Assembly (NCBI GenBank): GCA_003343625.1
Contig: QAKV01000024.1
Coordinates: 1 to 41,993 of the forward strand
Reading direction: 5' to 3'
Length of the DNA: 41,993 bases
DNA from: Clostridiales bacterium
GTDB taxonomy: Bacteria; Bacillota; Clostridia; Lachnospirales; Lachnospiraceae
In this document: positions 24,098-32,180 of the stretch, in pieces
Layout: each line of letters begins with the position of its first letter
How positions within the stretch are numbered: position 1 is the stretch's first letter
Translations under genes and position numbers: made by a program
The notes under the pieces: model-generated
What the model saw: only the letters and a program-made list of their open reading frames with translations
Told to the model about the DNA's origin: nothing
Database searches by the model: none

Positions 24098-25951
24098 TCA
24101 GGCTGTCGCCTTTTCGAACTGGGAATTGTACAGCTGCGCATAAAATCCGCCCCTGTTCAAAAGCTCCTCATGCGTCCCCTGCTCCACGATATCGCCGTCC
24201 TTCATTACCAGAATGACGTCCGCATCTTTGATCGTCGACAACCTGTGGGCAATGACGAAGCTTGTCCTGCCTTTCATGAGGTTATTCATAGCTTTCTGGA
24301 TCTGGATTTCCGTCCGTGTGTCCACGGAACTGGTGGCCTCATCCAGAATCAGGATCGGATTGTCCGCCAGAATCGCCCTGGCGATAGTCAGAAGCTGCTT
24401 CTGTCCCTGCGATACATTGGTAGCATCTTCGTTCAGTTCCATCTGGTATCCGCCGGGCAGGGTGCAGATGAACCGATCCGCATGCGCCGCTTTCGCCGCT
24501 TCTATGACCTCCTCATCCGTAGCGTCCAGCCGCCCGTAACGGATATTTTCCATAATCGTCCCTTCGAACAGCCATGTATCCTGCAACACCATGCCGAACA
24601 GCTCCCGCAGCTGACTTCTGTTGAAGCTGCGCACATCGTGGCCGTCCACACAGATCGCTCCGCTGTTGACATCGTAATATCGCATCAGCAATTTCACCAT
24701 TGTGGTCTTTCCGGCTCCGGTAGGGCCCACGATGGCGACCATCTGTCCGGGTTTCACGCTGCAGGAAAAATCGTTGATGATGATTTTATCCGGATTGTAC
24801 CCGAAGTGGACGTGGGAAAATTCCACGCTGCCCTTCAGCCCTGCGATCTGTGTCGGATTGGGCACCGTCTGATCCTCTTCCTCTTCTCCAAGAAATTCGA
24901 ATACCCTCTCGGCCGCCGCCGCCGTAGACTGCAGCATGTTGGATACCTGCGCGATCTGAGTGATCGGCTGTGTGAAGTTTTTCACGTATTGGATGAATGC
25001 CTGAATATCGCCCACTTCGATCGCCCCGCGCACCGCCAGGACGCTTCCGCTGACCGCCACGGCCACATATCCCAGATTCCCCACGAAAGTCATGATGGGC
25101 TGCATCATGCCGGAGATGAACTGGGATTTCCAGGCGGACTCATACAGGTTCTGGTTGGTCACGGCAAACTGTTCCTCCACTGCGGCCTCCCGGTTAAAAG
25201 CTTTTACCACGTTATGTCCGCTATAGGTCTCTTCCACCTGTCCGTTGATTTCTCCGAGAGCGGACTGTTGGGCGATGAAGTATTTCTGGGAATATTTCAC
25301 CACCACGCCGATGAGCCCTCCCGATACGGGCAGGATCACCAGTGCGATCAGGGTCATCAACGGGCTGATGGACAGCATCATGATCAGCACGCCCACCATG
25401 GTAGTGATAGAGGTGATCAGCTGAGTCACACTCTGGTTTAAGCTCATGCCGAGCGTATCCACGTCGTTTGTGATGCGGGAAAGCACTTCGCCCACCGTTC
25501 TGGATTCAAAATATTTCATGGGCATCCGGTTAATTTTTTCCGAAATTTCCCGGCGCATCCGATAACATAGATTCTGGGTTGTCCAGGTCATGATCCAGCC
25601 CTGGAAAAAATTGAGCACCGAACTGAAGCAATATATCCCCAGCAACAACAGAAGGATCCGGGCGATTTTTTCGAAGTCGATCCCTCCGGTACCGCCGACC
25701 TTTGCCACCAGACCGTTGAAGAGCTCCGTGGTCACCCTGCTCAATACCTTCGGTCCGATGATATTGAACACTGTGCTGCCCACAGCGAAAATCATCACTG
25801 TTATGATCGCGATCCTGTATTTTCCCAGATAGGAAAACAGCTTTCGGATCGTTCCTTTAAAATCTTTCGCCTTTTCCCCGGGCATCACTCCCCGGCCGGG
25901 CCCGTGTCCCATTCCGGGCCTCCTCGCCGTATTCTGAGTATTCTGGCTCAT
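24098..25951 (-). CDS. ABC exporter half-transporter (consensus Walker B partner)
   Basis: A 617-residue fused membrane/ATPase half-transporter. Hydrophobic segments occupy about 40-340; the nucleotide-binding domain follows with Walker A GPTGAGKTT, signature VSQGQ (altered from LSGGQ) and Walker B ILILDEATSSVD with the catalytic glutamate. Partner of the next gene, with which it overlaps by 4 bp (ATGA). The arrangement matches heterodimeric drug exporters such as BmrCD/LmrCD. The glycine/proline-rich start (about 10-25) is cytoplasmic. Substrate unknown; the linked MarR gene suggests a toxic compound. Confidence 0.92.
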   Translation of the reverse strand: MSQNTQNTARRPGMGHGPGRGVMPGEKAKDFKGTIRKLFSYLGKYRIAIITVMIFAVGSTVFNIIGPKVLSRVTTELFNGLVAKVGGTGGIDFEKIARILLLLLGIYCFSSVLNFFQGWIMTWTTQNLCYRMRREISEKINRMPMKYFESRTVGEVLSRITNDVDTLGMSLNQSVTQLITSITTMVGVLIMMLSISPLMTLIALVILPVSGGLIGVVVKYSQKYFIAQQSALGEINGQVEETYSGHNVVKAFNREAAVEEQFAVTNQNLYESAWKSQFISGMMQPIMTFVGNLGYVAVAVSGSVLAVRGAIEVGDIQAFIQYVKNFTQPITQIAQVSNMLQSTAAAAERVFEFLGEEEEDQTVPNPTQIAGLKGSVEFSHVHFGYNPDKIIINDFSCSVKPGQMVAIVGPTGAGKTTMVKLLMRYYDVNSGAICVDGHDVRSFNRSQLRELFGMVLQDTWLFEGTIMENIRYGRLDATDEEVIEAAKAAHADRFICTLPGGYQMELNEDATNVSQGQKQLLTIARAILADNPILILDEATSSVDTRTEIQIQKAMNNLMKGRTSFVIAHRLSTIKDADVILVMKDGDIVEQGTHEELLNRGGFYAQLYNSQFEKATA

Positions 25952-28104
25952 CCTGCGATGCCTCCTTTCAGTTCGCTTTCTGACAGCTGAGACCGCGCGA
26001 TCTCCTGATACTGGGGACAGCTCTCCAACAACTGAGCATGGGTTCCCTTCCCCACGATCTTCCCTTCGTCCAACACCAGAATCTGATCCGCATGCAGGAT
26101 CGTGCTGATGCGCTGGGCCACGATCAGCACTGTTGCGGACGCCGCTTTCCGGTTCAGCGCTCTGCGCAGCTGGGCGTCCGTCTTATAATCCAGAGCGGAA
26201 AAGCTGTCGTCGAACAGATAGATTCTCGGATCCTTGGCAATAGCGCGCGCGATGGCCAGCCGCTGCTTCTGCCCGCCTGACACATTGGTTCCTCCCTGGG
26301 CTACAGGGCTGTCGTATCCTTCCGTCTTCGCCGTAATGAATTCTTCCGCCTGAGCCACCTGGGCCGCATCCCTCATCATCCCGTCGGAAATGCGATCTTC
26401 TCCTGCCAGCTTGATGTTAGAAGCGATGGTTCCGGAGAAAAGGATTCCTTTCTGAGGAACCAAACCGATCAGATCCCGCAGCTTATGCTGGGAAATCTTG
26501 CGGATGTCGATCCCATCCAGCGTAATGCGGCCTGCCGACACATCGTAAAAGCGGGGAATCAAATTGATCAGCGTGGACTTTCCGCAGCCGGTACTGCCGA
26601 TGATCGCCGTTGTTTTTCCCGGCTCCGCAGTAAAGGAAATATGCTCCAGCGCGTCCCCGTCCGCCCCGGGATAGTGAAAGTTCACATCCTCAAAGCTCAA
26701 AACCCCTTTGCAGGCGGACAGCTTTTCGTCCAAAAGCACCTGGGCATCGTGAATGGAAGGTTCCGTATTCAGCACCTCCTCGATTCTGTCGGCCGCTACG
26801 CCCGCTCTGGGCAGCATCACCGAAACCATGGTGAGCATCAGAAAGGACATGACGATCTGCATCGTGTAAGTCATAAAGGCCATCATGTCGCCGACCTGCA
26901 GATTACCGGCATCGATTCCCTGAGCGCCGAACCAGACGATCATCACCGTGATGCCGTTCATAATCAACATCATCGCAGGCATCATGAAATTCATCACCCG
27001 GTTGGTGAACAGCTGGGTTTTCATCAGCGCGGTATTGGCCTCATCGAACCGCTGTTCCTCAAATTTTTCCCGGGAGAACGCGCGGATCACCAGAAGGCCC
27101 GTGAGGATTTCCCTGGAAACCAGATTCACCCGATCCACGAGTTTCTGCATGATCTTGAATTTCGGCATGGCGATGTTCACCAAAGTCAAAACCAGCACGA
27201 GGATAGCTACCACCGCAACTGCGATGATCCAGCCCATTCCGGTTCTGGTGCCGGATACCTTAATGATCCCGCCGATCCCGAGGATCGGGGCGTAGATAAT
27301 CATGCGCAGAAGCATCACCGAGACCATCTGTACCTGTTGAATATCGTTGGTGCTTCTGGTGATCAGGGACGCAGTGGAAAACTGATGCATTTCCCCGCTC
27401 GAAAAAGACATCACCCGCTCGAATACCCGCTGGCGCAGATTGCGGCCGATGGAGGCTGCCGCCCTGGATGCCAGAAAGCTGATCAGGATCGCGGCCGCCA
27501 TCATCACCAGGGTGAATCCCAGCATTTTCGCCCCTGTCATGAGCAGATATCCGGTCTGAATCGATCCCAGATCCTTTCCCATGGCCTGATATTCCGCCTT
27601 CACAAAGGAGATGGCGATCTGATTGAGCATGGAATCGCTGATCCCTCCCGCGCTTTCCAACGCTGTTTCCCTTAAGGCGAGGACCTGATCCCGTCCCATT
27701 TCCTGCATATTCTGCATCTGATCGGCGGTTTCAGGCGCCTGTTGCATCGCCTCCTGCTGCCGGGACACCAGTACCATGGGAATCCGAAGAGCGTTCTGAA
27801 TCTCCTCCAGCGCTTTCTCTCCGTCCGCCGTCCGCACCCAGATACCGTCCTCCTTCTGTTCATAGTAGCTTTCCGCGGTCTGTTGCTCTTCCTCAGTCAT
27901 CCAGAATCGCAGCGCTTCCCATGTCTCATTCCTCATCTCTTCCGGCGCCGCCCAGGCGATTCCTCCCTGTTGGATCCCCACATCGACGATGTCCGAAGTA
28001 TACTGCGGCAGGGCCAGATCGCACCAGGCCTGAACGATCAGCAGCACGATGATGGCCAGCACTGACTTTTTACATTGTTTCAAATAACCGAGCAGCTTTA
28101 ACAT
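25948..28104 (-). CDS. ABC exporter half-transporter (degenerate Walker B partner)
   Basis: A 718-residue half-transporter, longer than its partner because of a charged and glutamine-rich extracytoplasmic insertion (about 45-150) between the first two membrane segments. Walker A is GSTGCGKST and the signature VSGGQKQR, but Walker B reads IYLFDDSFSALD, with aspartate in place of the catalytic glutamate. With its VSQGQ-bearing partner this predicts one degenerate and one consensus ATP site, the rule in heterodimeric exporters. It overlaps the end of marR by 7 bp. Confidence 0.92.
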   Translation of the reverse strand: MLKLLGYLKQCKKSVLAIIVLLIVQAWCDLALPQYTSDIVDVGIQQGGIAWAAPEEMRNETWEALRFWMTEEEQQTAESYYEQKEDGIWVRTADGEKALEEIQNALRIPMVLVSRQQEAMQQAPETADQMQNMQEMGRDQVLALRETALESAGGISDSMLNQIAISFVKAEYQAMGKDLGSIQTGYLLMTGAKMLGFTLVMMAAAILISFLASRAAASIGRNLRQRVFERVMSFSSGEMHQFSTASLITRSTNDIQQVQMVSVMLLRMIIYAPILGIGGIIKVSGTRTGMGWIIAVAVVAILVLVLTLVNIAMPKFKIMQKLVDRVNLVSREILTGLLVIRAFSREKFEEQRFDEANTALMKTQLFTNRVMNFMMPAMMLIMNGITVMIVWFGAQGIDAGNLQVGDMMAFMTYTMQIVMSFLMLTMVSVMLPRAGVAADRIEEVLNTEPSIHDAQVLLDEKLSACKGVLSFEDVNFHYPGADGDALEHISFTAEPGKTTAIIGSTGCGKSTLINLIPRFYDVSAGRITLDGIDIRKISQHKLRDLIGLVPQKGILFSGTIASNIKLAGEDRISDGMMRDAAQVAQAEEFITAKTEGYDSPVAQGGTNVSGGQKQRLAIARAIAKDPRIYLFDDSFSALDYKTDAQLRRALNRKAASATVLIVAQRISTILHADQILVLDEGKIVGKGTHAQLLESCPQYQEIARSQLSESELKGGIAG

Positions 28105-28595
28105 CTCCGGTCTCCTTTCTCCAATGCGCGCAGCTGTTCCTGAAGCACGTCAGCCAGGTGGTTCTCCAGTTCGATCAGCTTGAGAATCCTGTCCTCCCCC
28201 ACGCGCTCCGCCGTCTTTTGCGCAAACGCTTTCATATTTTCATGGGCATCCTCTCTCGCCCGCTCCCCCTGCTGCGTCAGACGAACCTGAATATTCCGCC
28301 GGTTTTCCCTGTCGTTTTCCCGAATCACCAGCCCTTTTTGCTCCAGAGACTTCAGGATACGCGACAATGCGGGGGGAGAGGTGCCGATCCCTTTGAGCAT
28401 CTCGGAAACCGGCGCAAAGCCGCCTGCACAGCCGCCTTCTTTGCACGCTTTCCCGTTTTGTCCCGCGATGCCCCGGATGACTTCCAGAGCCACGTATTCC
28501 CCATGTGAAATCCCAGGATGCAAAGCGGAAAAATTCATCTTCCTGAACCGGTCATGAACCTGGATATAACGCGCCATCCATTCCATCGCTTCCAT
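28098..28595 (-). CDS. MarR family transcriptional regulator
   Basis: 165 residues with a winged helix (VSEMLKGIGTSPPALSRILKSLEQKGLVIRE, then the wing ENRRNIQVRLT). A short cysteine-bearing stretch, CKEGGCAGG at about 52-60, precedes the recognition helix and might sense thiol or metal stress; this is inference. It heads the operon with both ABC genes, and an inverted repeat lies just downstream of its promoter. Confidence 0.88.
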   Translation of the reverse strand: MEAMEWMARYIQVHDRFRKMNFSALHPGISHGEYVALEVIRGIAGQNGKACKEGGCAGGFAPVSEMLKGIGTSPPALSRILKSLEQKGLVIRENDRENRRNIQVRLTQQGERAREDAHENMKAFAQKTAERVGEDRILKLIELENHLADVLQEQLRALEKGDRRC

Positions 28596-28642
28596 TCCCG
28601 CCGCCCCCTTTTCGCTCGTACAATCATTAACGCCTGCAAATA

Positions 28643-28694
28643 TTAACTACGTTAAATGTTTTTTTATATTATCACCTCCCTCTCCGGATTGCAA
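28643..28694 (-). promoter_or_regulatory. marR promoter and TTAAC-N3-GTTAA operator
   Basis: TTGCAA (28694-28689), 17 bp, TAATAT (28671-28666) on the minus strand. Just downstream, spanning the expected transcription start, is TTAAC-TAC-GTTAA (28643-28655), a 5-bp perfect inverted repeat of the kind MarR proteins bind. Autorepression is the simple reading. Confidence 0.72.
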
Positions 28695-28894
28695 GAAATC
28701 ATCCCTAAAGTTTTTCTAAAATGATTGTTCAAATTGGATGTCCGGATCGTTATGCCCCTCCGATCCGACGCCTTGACTTTTTCTTTCCCTTATGCAAAAA
28801 TTGAACTGAATTCCCCATCTGCCGGCGTTTTGAATAAACCATATCCGAAAATGAAACGCTAAAATCAACGGTTTATAGAAAGGAATTTTCTTCT

Positions 28895-29803
28895 ATGACA
28901 ACAAAAAGATGCCATTTTTCCCGTTTTTTCGAGAAGCGGGGCCTGCGCGATCTCGGCCTGGATCTGGTCAGCGATCTGATCGGCAGCATTTTCTATGCTA
29001 TCGGGATCTATACATTCGCTTCCAGAGCTGATTTCGCCCCGGGCGGAATCTCCGGCCTTTCTCTGATCGCCAATCATCTGTGGGGCTTTCCCATCGGCAC
29101 GGTTTCCCTTCTTTTGAATATTCCCTTTATCCTGATGAGCTATCGGATCGTTGGACGACGTTTTATGTTCAAATCCGTGCGTTCTATCCTTTTTTGTACC
29201 GTAATGCTGGATCTGGTATTCCCCCATACCCCGGCTTATTCCGGCGATCCCCTGCTGGCTGCCCTGTTTTCCGGCCTGTTTTTCGGAGCCGGACTGGCAC
29301 TGATCTATATGCGCGGATCCTCTACCGGCGGAACCGATTTTCTGACCATGTCCATCAAGGCGCTCCGCCCCCATCTGTCCATCGGTTTCGTCACGATGCT
29401 GATCGATCTGTTCATCATCCTGCTCGGCTGGCCCGTATTCGGCAATGTGGACGCCGTTCTCTACGGCCTGATCTCCACATTCATCACCTCCGCCGTCATC
29501 GACAAGATCATGTATGGGGTTGATGAAGGCAAACTGGCCATCATCATCACGTCAAAAGGCGGAGAAGTGGCCCGTCAGATCGATGCCGCCTGCGCCAGAG
29601 GTTCCACCGTCATCCGGGCCCAGGGCGCCTATACCCGGGCGGATCTCCAGGTGCTGCTTTGCGCCTGCTCCAAATCCGAATCCTACAAAGTGCGCAGCGC
29701 GGCACATCAGGTGGATCCGGGGGCTTTTGTCATGTTGACCGAAACCAGCCAGGTATTCGGAGAAGGATTTATCGATCCCCGCGAAAATGTGAAAATCGGA
29801 TAG
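28895..29803 (+). CDS. YitT family membrane protein
   Basis: 302 residues: five or six membrane segments in the first ~200 residues with the family motifs FAPGGISGLSLI and GSSTGGTDFLTM, followed by a soluble C-terminal DUF2179 domain (EGKLAIIITSKGGEVARQI... GAFVMLTETSQVFGEGF). YitT proteins are common in Bacillota; their transported substrate is not established. AAAGGA lies upstream with slightly long spacing. It is divergent from marR and 43 bp before the peptidase gene. The intergenic region 28700-28894 has no promoter I would defend. Confidence 0.9.
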   Translation: MTTKRCHFSRFFEKRGLRDLGLDLVSDLIGSIFYAIGIYTFASRADFAPGGISGLSLIANHLWGFPIGTVSLLLNIPFILMSYRIVGRRFMFKSVRSILFCTVMLDLVFPHTPAYSGDPLLAALFSGLFFGAGLALIYMRGSSTGGTDFLTMSIKALRPHLSIGFVTMLIDLFIILLGWPVFGNVDAVLYGLISTFITSAVIDKIMYGVDEGKLAIIITSKGGEVARQIDAACARGSTVIRAQGAYTRADLQVLLCACSKSESYKVRSAAHQVDPGAFVMLTETSQVFGEGFIDPRENVKIG

Positions 29804-29846
29804 CTCTCACCAGAATAAATCAACAACAGGAAAAGGAGATGTGAAG

Positions 29847-30869
29847 ATGAAATACGCGAAATTTTTGCCGGATGGCGGCACTATCGGGTTCGTGGCACCT
29901 TCTTTCGGCTGCGCGACGTCCCCTTATCGGGAGGGTTTTGAAAACGCCCTGAAGAAATGGAAACGGATGGGATATTCCCTGGAGTTGGGGCCGAACTGTT
30001 ACGCTTCCGACGGTACGGGCATCAGCACTTCCCCCCGTAAGTGCGCTGCCGAGCTGATGGAATTCTATCTGAATTCCCGGAGTGACTGTCTGATTTCCTG
30101 CGGCGGCGGGGAACTGATGTGCGAAATCCTGGAATATCTGGATTTCGAAGCTCTGGCATCCGCCCGGCCCAAATGGTACATGGGTTACTCCGACAACACG
30201 CATTTCACGCACCTGTTGGCCACCCTCTGCGATACCGCTTCCATCTATGGCCCCTGCGCTTCAGCTTTCGGCATGGAGCCATGGCATCCCTCTCTGCAGG
30301 ATGCCTTCGACCTCCTCTGCGGCAGGAAAACATATGTGGAAGGCTACCCTCTTTGGGAAAAGGAATCCCTGAAAACGGAAGACAATCCGCTGGCGCCCTA
30401 TCACGTCACCGAACGGCGCATCCTGAAAAAAGTGCCGGATCGGGATCTCTCCTTCTCCGGGCGGCTTCTGGGAGGCTGTATGGACTGTCTGGTCAACATG
30501 ACGGGTACGCGATTCGACAAAACCGCCGCCTTCGCGGAAAAATACCGGGAAGACGGCATTCTATGGTTTCTGGAAGCCTGCGACTTAAACGTATTCTCCA
30601 TCCGTCGGGCGATGTGGCAAATGGAACAGGCCGGATGGTTTGCGCACGTTTCCGGCTTTCTCATCGGCCGCCCTCTGTGCGGTCAGGAAATGATGGGGCT
30701 GGATGCCTGTCAGGCGGTTCTGGAAGTAGCTTCCCGTCACAACGTTCCCGTCATCATGGATGTGGATCTGGGACACCTGCCTCCCATGATGCCCCTCATC
30801 ACAGGCAGTCTGGCACGGGTTTGCTGTACCGGAAACGACATTCGGATCGATATGAAACTTCAGCCGTAA
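29847..30869 (+). CDS. S66 family peptidase (LD-carboxypeptidase / MccF-like)
   Basis: 340 residues of the serine peptidase family S66, which includes LD-carboxypeptidases of cell-wall recycling and MccF, which inactivates microcin C. Visible are the start TIGFVAPSFG, nucleophile Ser in GYSDNTHF, Glu in FLEACDLN and His in DLGHLPPMMPL, so the Ser-Glu-His triad is present. The fuller architecture resembles the MccF-like branch. The ATG at 29847 has AAGGAG 8 nt upstream; the GTG at 29841 is too close. Its end overlaps the end of hom by 10 bp. Confidence 0.9.
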   Translation: MKYAKFLPDGGTIGFVAPSFGCATSPYREGFENALKKWKRMGYSLELGPNCYASDGTGISTSPRKCAAELMEFYLNSRSDCLISCGGGELMCEILEYLDFEALASARPKWYMGYSDNTHFTHLLATLCDTASIYGPCASAFGMEPWHPSLQDAFDLLCGRKTYVEGYPLWEKESLKTEDNPLAPYHVTERRILKKVPDRDLSFSGRLLGGCMDCLVNMTGTRFDKTAAFAEKYREDGILWFLEACDLNVFSIRRAMWQMEQAGWFAHVSGFLIGRPLCGQEMMGLDACQAVLEVASRHNVPVIMDVDLGHLPPMMPLITGSLARVCCTGNDIRIDMKLQP

Positions 30870-32149
30870 ACCCGAATAATCCCGGAAATCTCTTTGATCA
30901 CCGACATCCCTTCCAGAATCCGGATCGCGTCGTTGAAATGGCGTTCCCGGACGGAATCCGTGATGATCACCAGCTCCGCCACTCCGTTGTGACTCTTCTT
31001 CTGCACGACCTGCTCGATGCTGACGTCATTGTTGCCCAGAATCCCGGCGATGTTGGCCAGCGCGCCGGGTTTATCCGCTACCTGAATCCTCAGGAAGAAC
31101 CGGCTGACGGTTTCTTCTATCGGTTTCACCGACAAGTTCAGATAACAGCCACAGCCGATCTTGCCGCAGCTGCCGTGCAGGATATTTCGCATACAGTCGA
31201 TCACATCCCCCATCACCGCGCTGGCCGTAGGCATTTCTCCCGCCCCTCTTCCCATGAACATCGCATCGTCACAGGCCTGTCCGTGGACGAAAACGGCATT
31301 GAAAGAGTCCCGAACCGAAGCCAGCGGATGCTGATCGGGGATCAGCATGGGATGCACCTTGACCTCTATCCCTTCATCGGTAAGCCGGGTCATGGCGATC
31401 AGTTTGATTACATAACCGAATTCTTTCGCATAGCGAATATCCTCCGCCGTAATCTTCGTGATTCCCTCCGTATATACCTGTGGGAACGTCACCCTGGAGT
31501 TAAAGGCAATGGACGCCATGATCGCCAGTTTCCGCCCCGCGTCGTAGCCCTCCACGTCCGCCGTGGGGTCGCTCTCCGCGTATCCCAGCTGCGTGGCCAA
31601 ATCCAGCGCGTCTCTATAATCCATTCCCTCTTCGGACATTTTCGTCAGAATATAGTTGGTGGTGCCGTTTACGATACCCATCACTTCCGTCAGCCTGGCA
31701 GCGGCCAGACTCTGGCGCAGGGGCCGAATGATGGGGATGGCTCCGGCCACGGAAGCTTCGAAATGCAGATCGCAGTCCTGCTCTGCCGCGGCATCGAACA
31801 ATTCCGCTCCGTATTCCGCCAACAGATCCTTGTTGGCTGTGATCACCTGTTTTCCCCGGCGCAGCGCCTCCTCGATGCAGGCGAGAGCCGGTTGGATTCC
31901 ACCCATCAGTTCGATCACGATTTCGATTCCGTCGTCGTTCAGAATCTCTTCCCATCGATCCGTCAGAATTTCCTGCGGAATCCCTTCCCGCTTCTTGCTC
32001 TTGTCCCGGATGAGAACCTTGTCGATCACCAGCTCCGCTCCGGTCTTTTGAATGATGTCTTCCCGCAAAAGTTCCGCCAGTTTGTAAACGCCTCCGCCTA
32101 CCGTACCGGCGCCCAGAAGGGCCGCCCGGATCTTTTTTACCTGCTCCAT
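30860..32149 (-). CDS. hom: Homoserine dehydrogenase
   Basis: Reduces aspartate semialdehyde to homoserine, the branch to threonine and methionine. 429 residues: NAD(P)-binding domain (LLGAGTVGGGVYKL, 10-23), catalytic domain with GIVNGTTNYILTKM and AESDPTADVEGYDAGRKLAI, and a C-terminal ACT domain (about 345-429) for feedback by an amino acid, usually threonine. GGAGAG precedes the ATG. It follows the uvrA-like gene by 31 bp and probably shares its transcript. No thr genes or T-box are adjacent. Confidence 0.96.
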   Translation of the reverse strand: MEQVKKIRAALLGAGTVGGGVYKLAELLREDIIQKTGAELVIDKVLIRDKSKKREGIPQEILTDRWEEILNDDGIEIVIELMGGIQPALACIEEALRRGKQVITANKDLLAEYGAELFDAAAEQDCDLHFEASVAGAIPIIRPLRQSLAAARLTEVMGIVNGTTNYILTKMSEEGMDYRDALDLATQLGYAESDPTADVEGYDAGRKLAIMASIAFNSRVTFPQVYTEGITKITAEDIRYAKEFGYVIKLIAMTRLTDEGIEVKVHPMLIPDQHPLASVRDSFNAVFVHGQACDDAMFMGRGAGEMPTASAVMGDVIDCMRNILHGSCGKIGCGCYLNLSVKPIEETVSRFFLRIQVADKPGALANIAGILGNNDVSIEQVVQKKSHNGVAELVIITDSVRERHFNDAIRILEGMSVIKEISGIIRVYG

Positions 32150-32180
32150 CGCTCTCTCCTCCGATCTCCACTTTTTGGTT

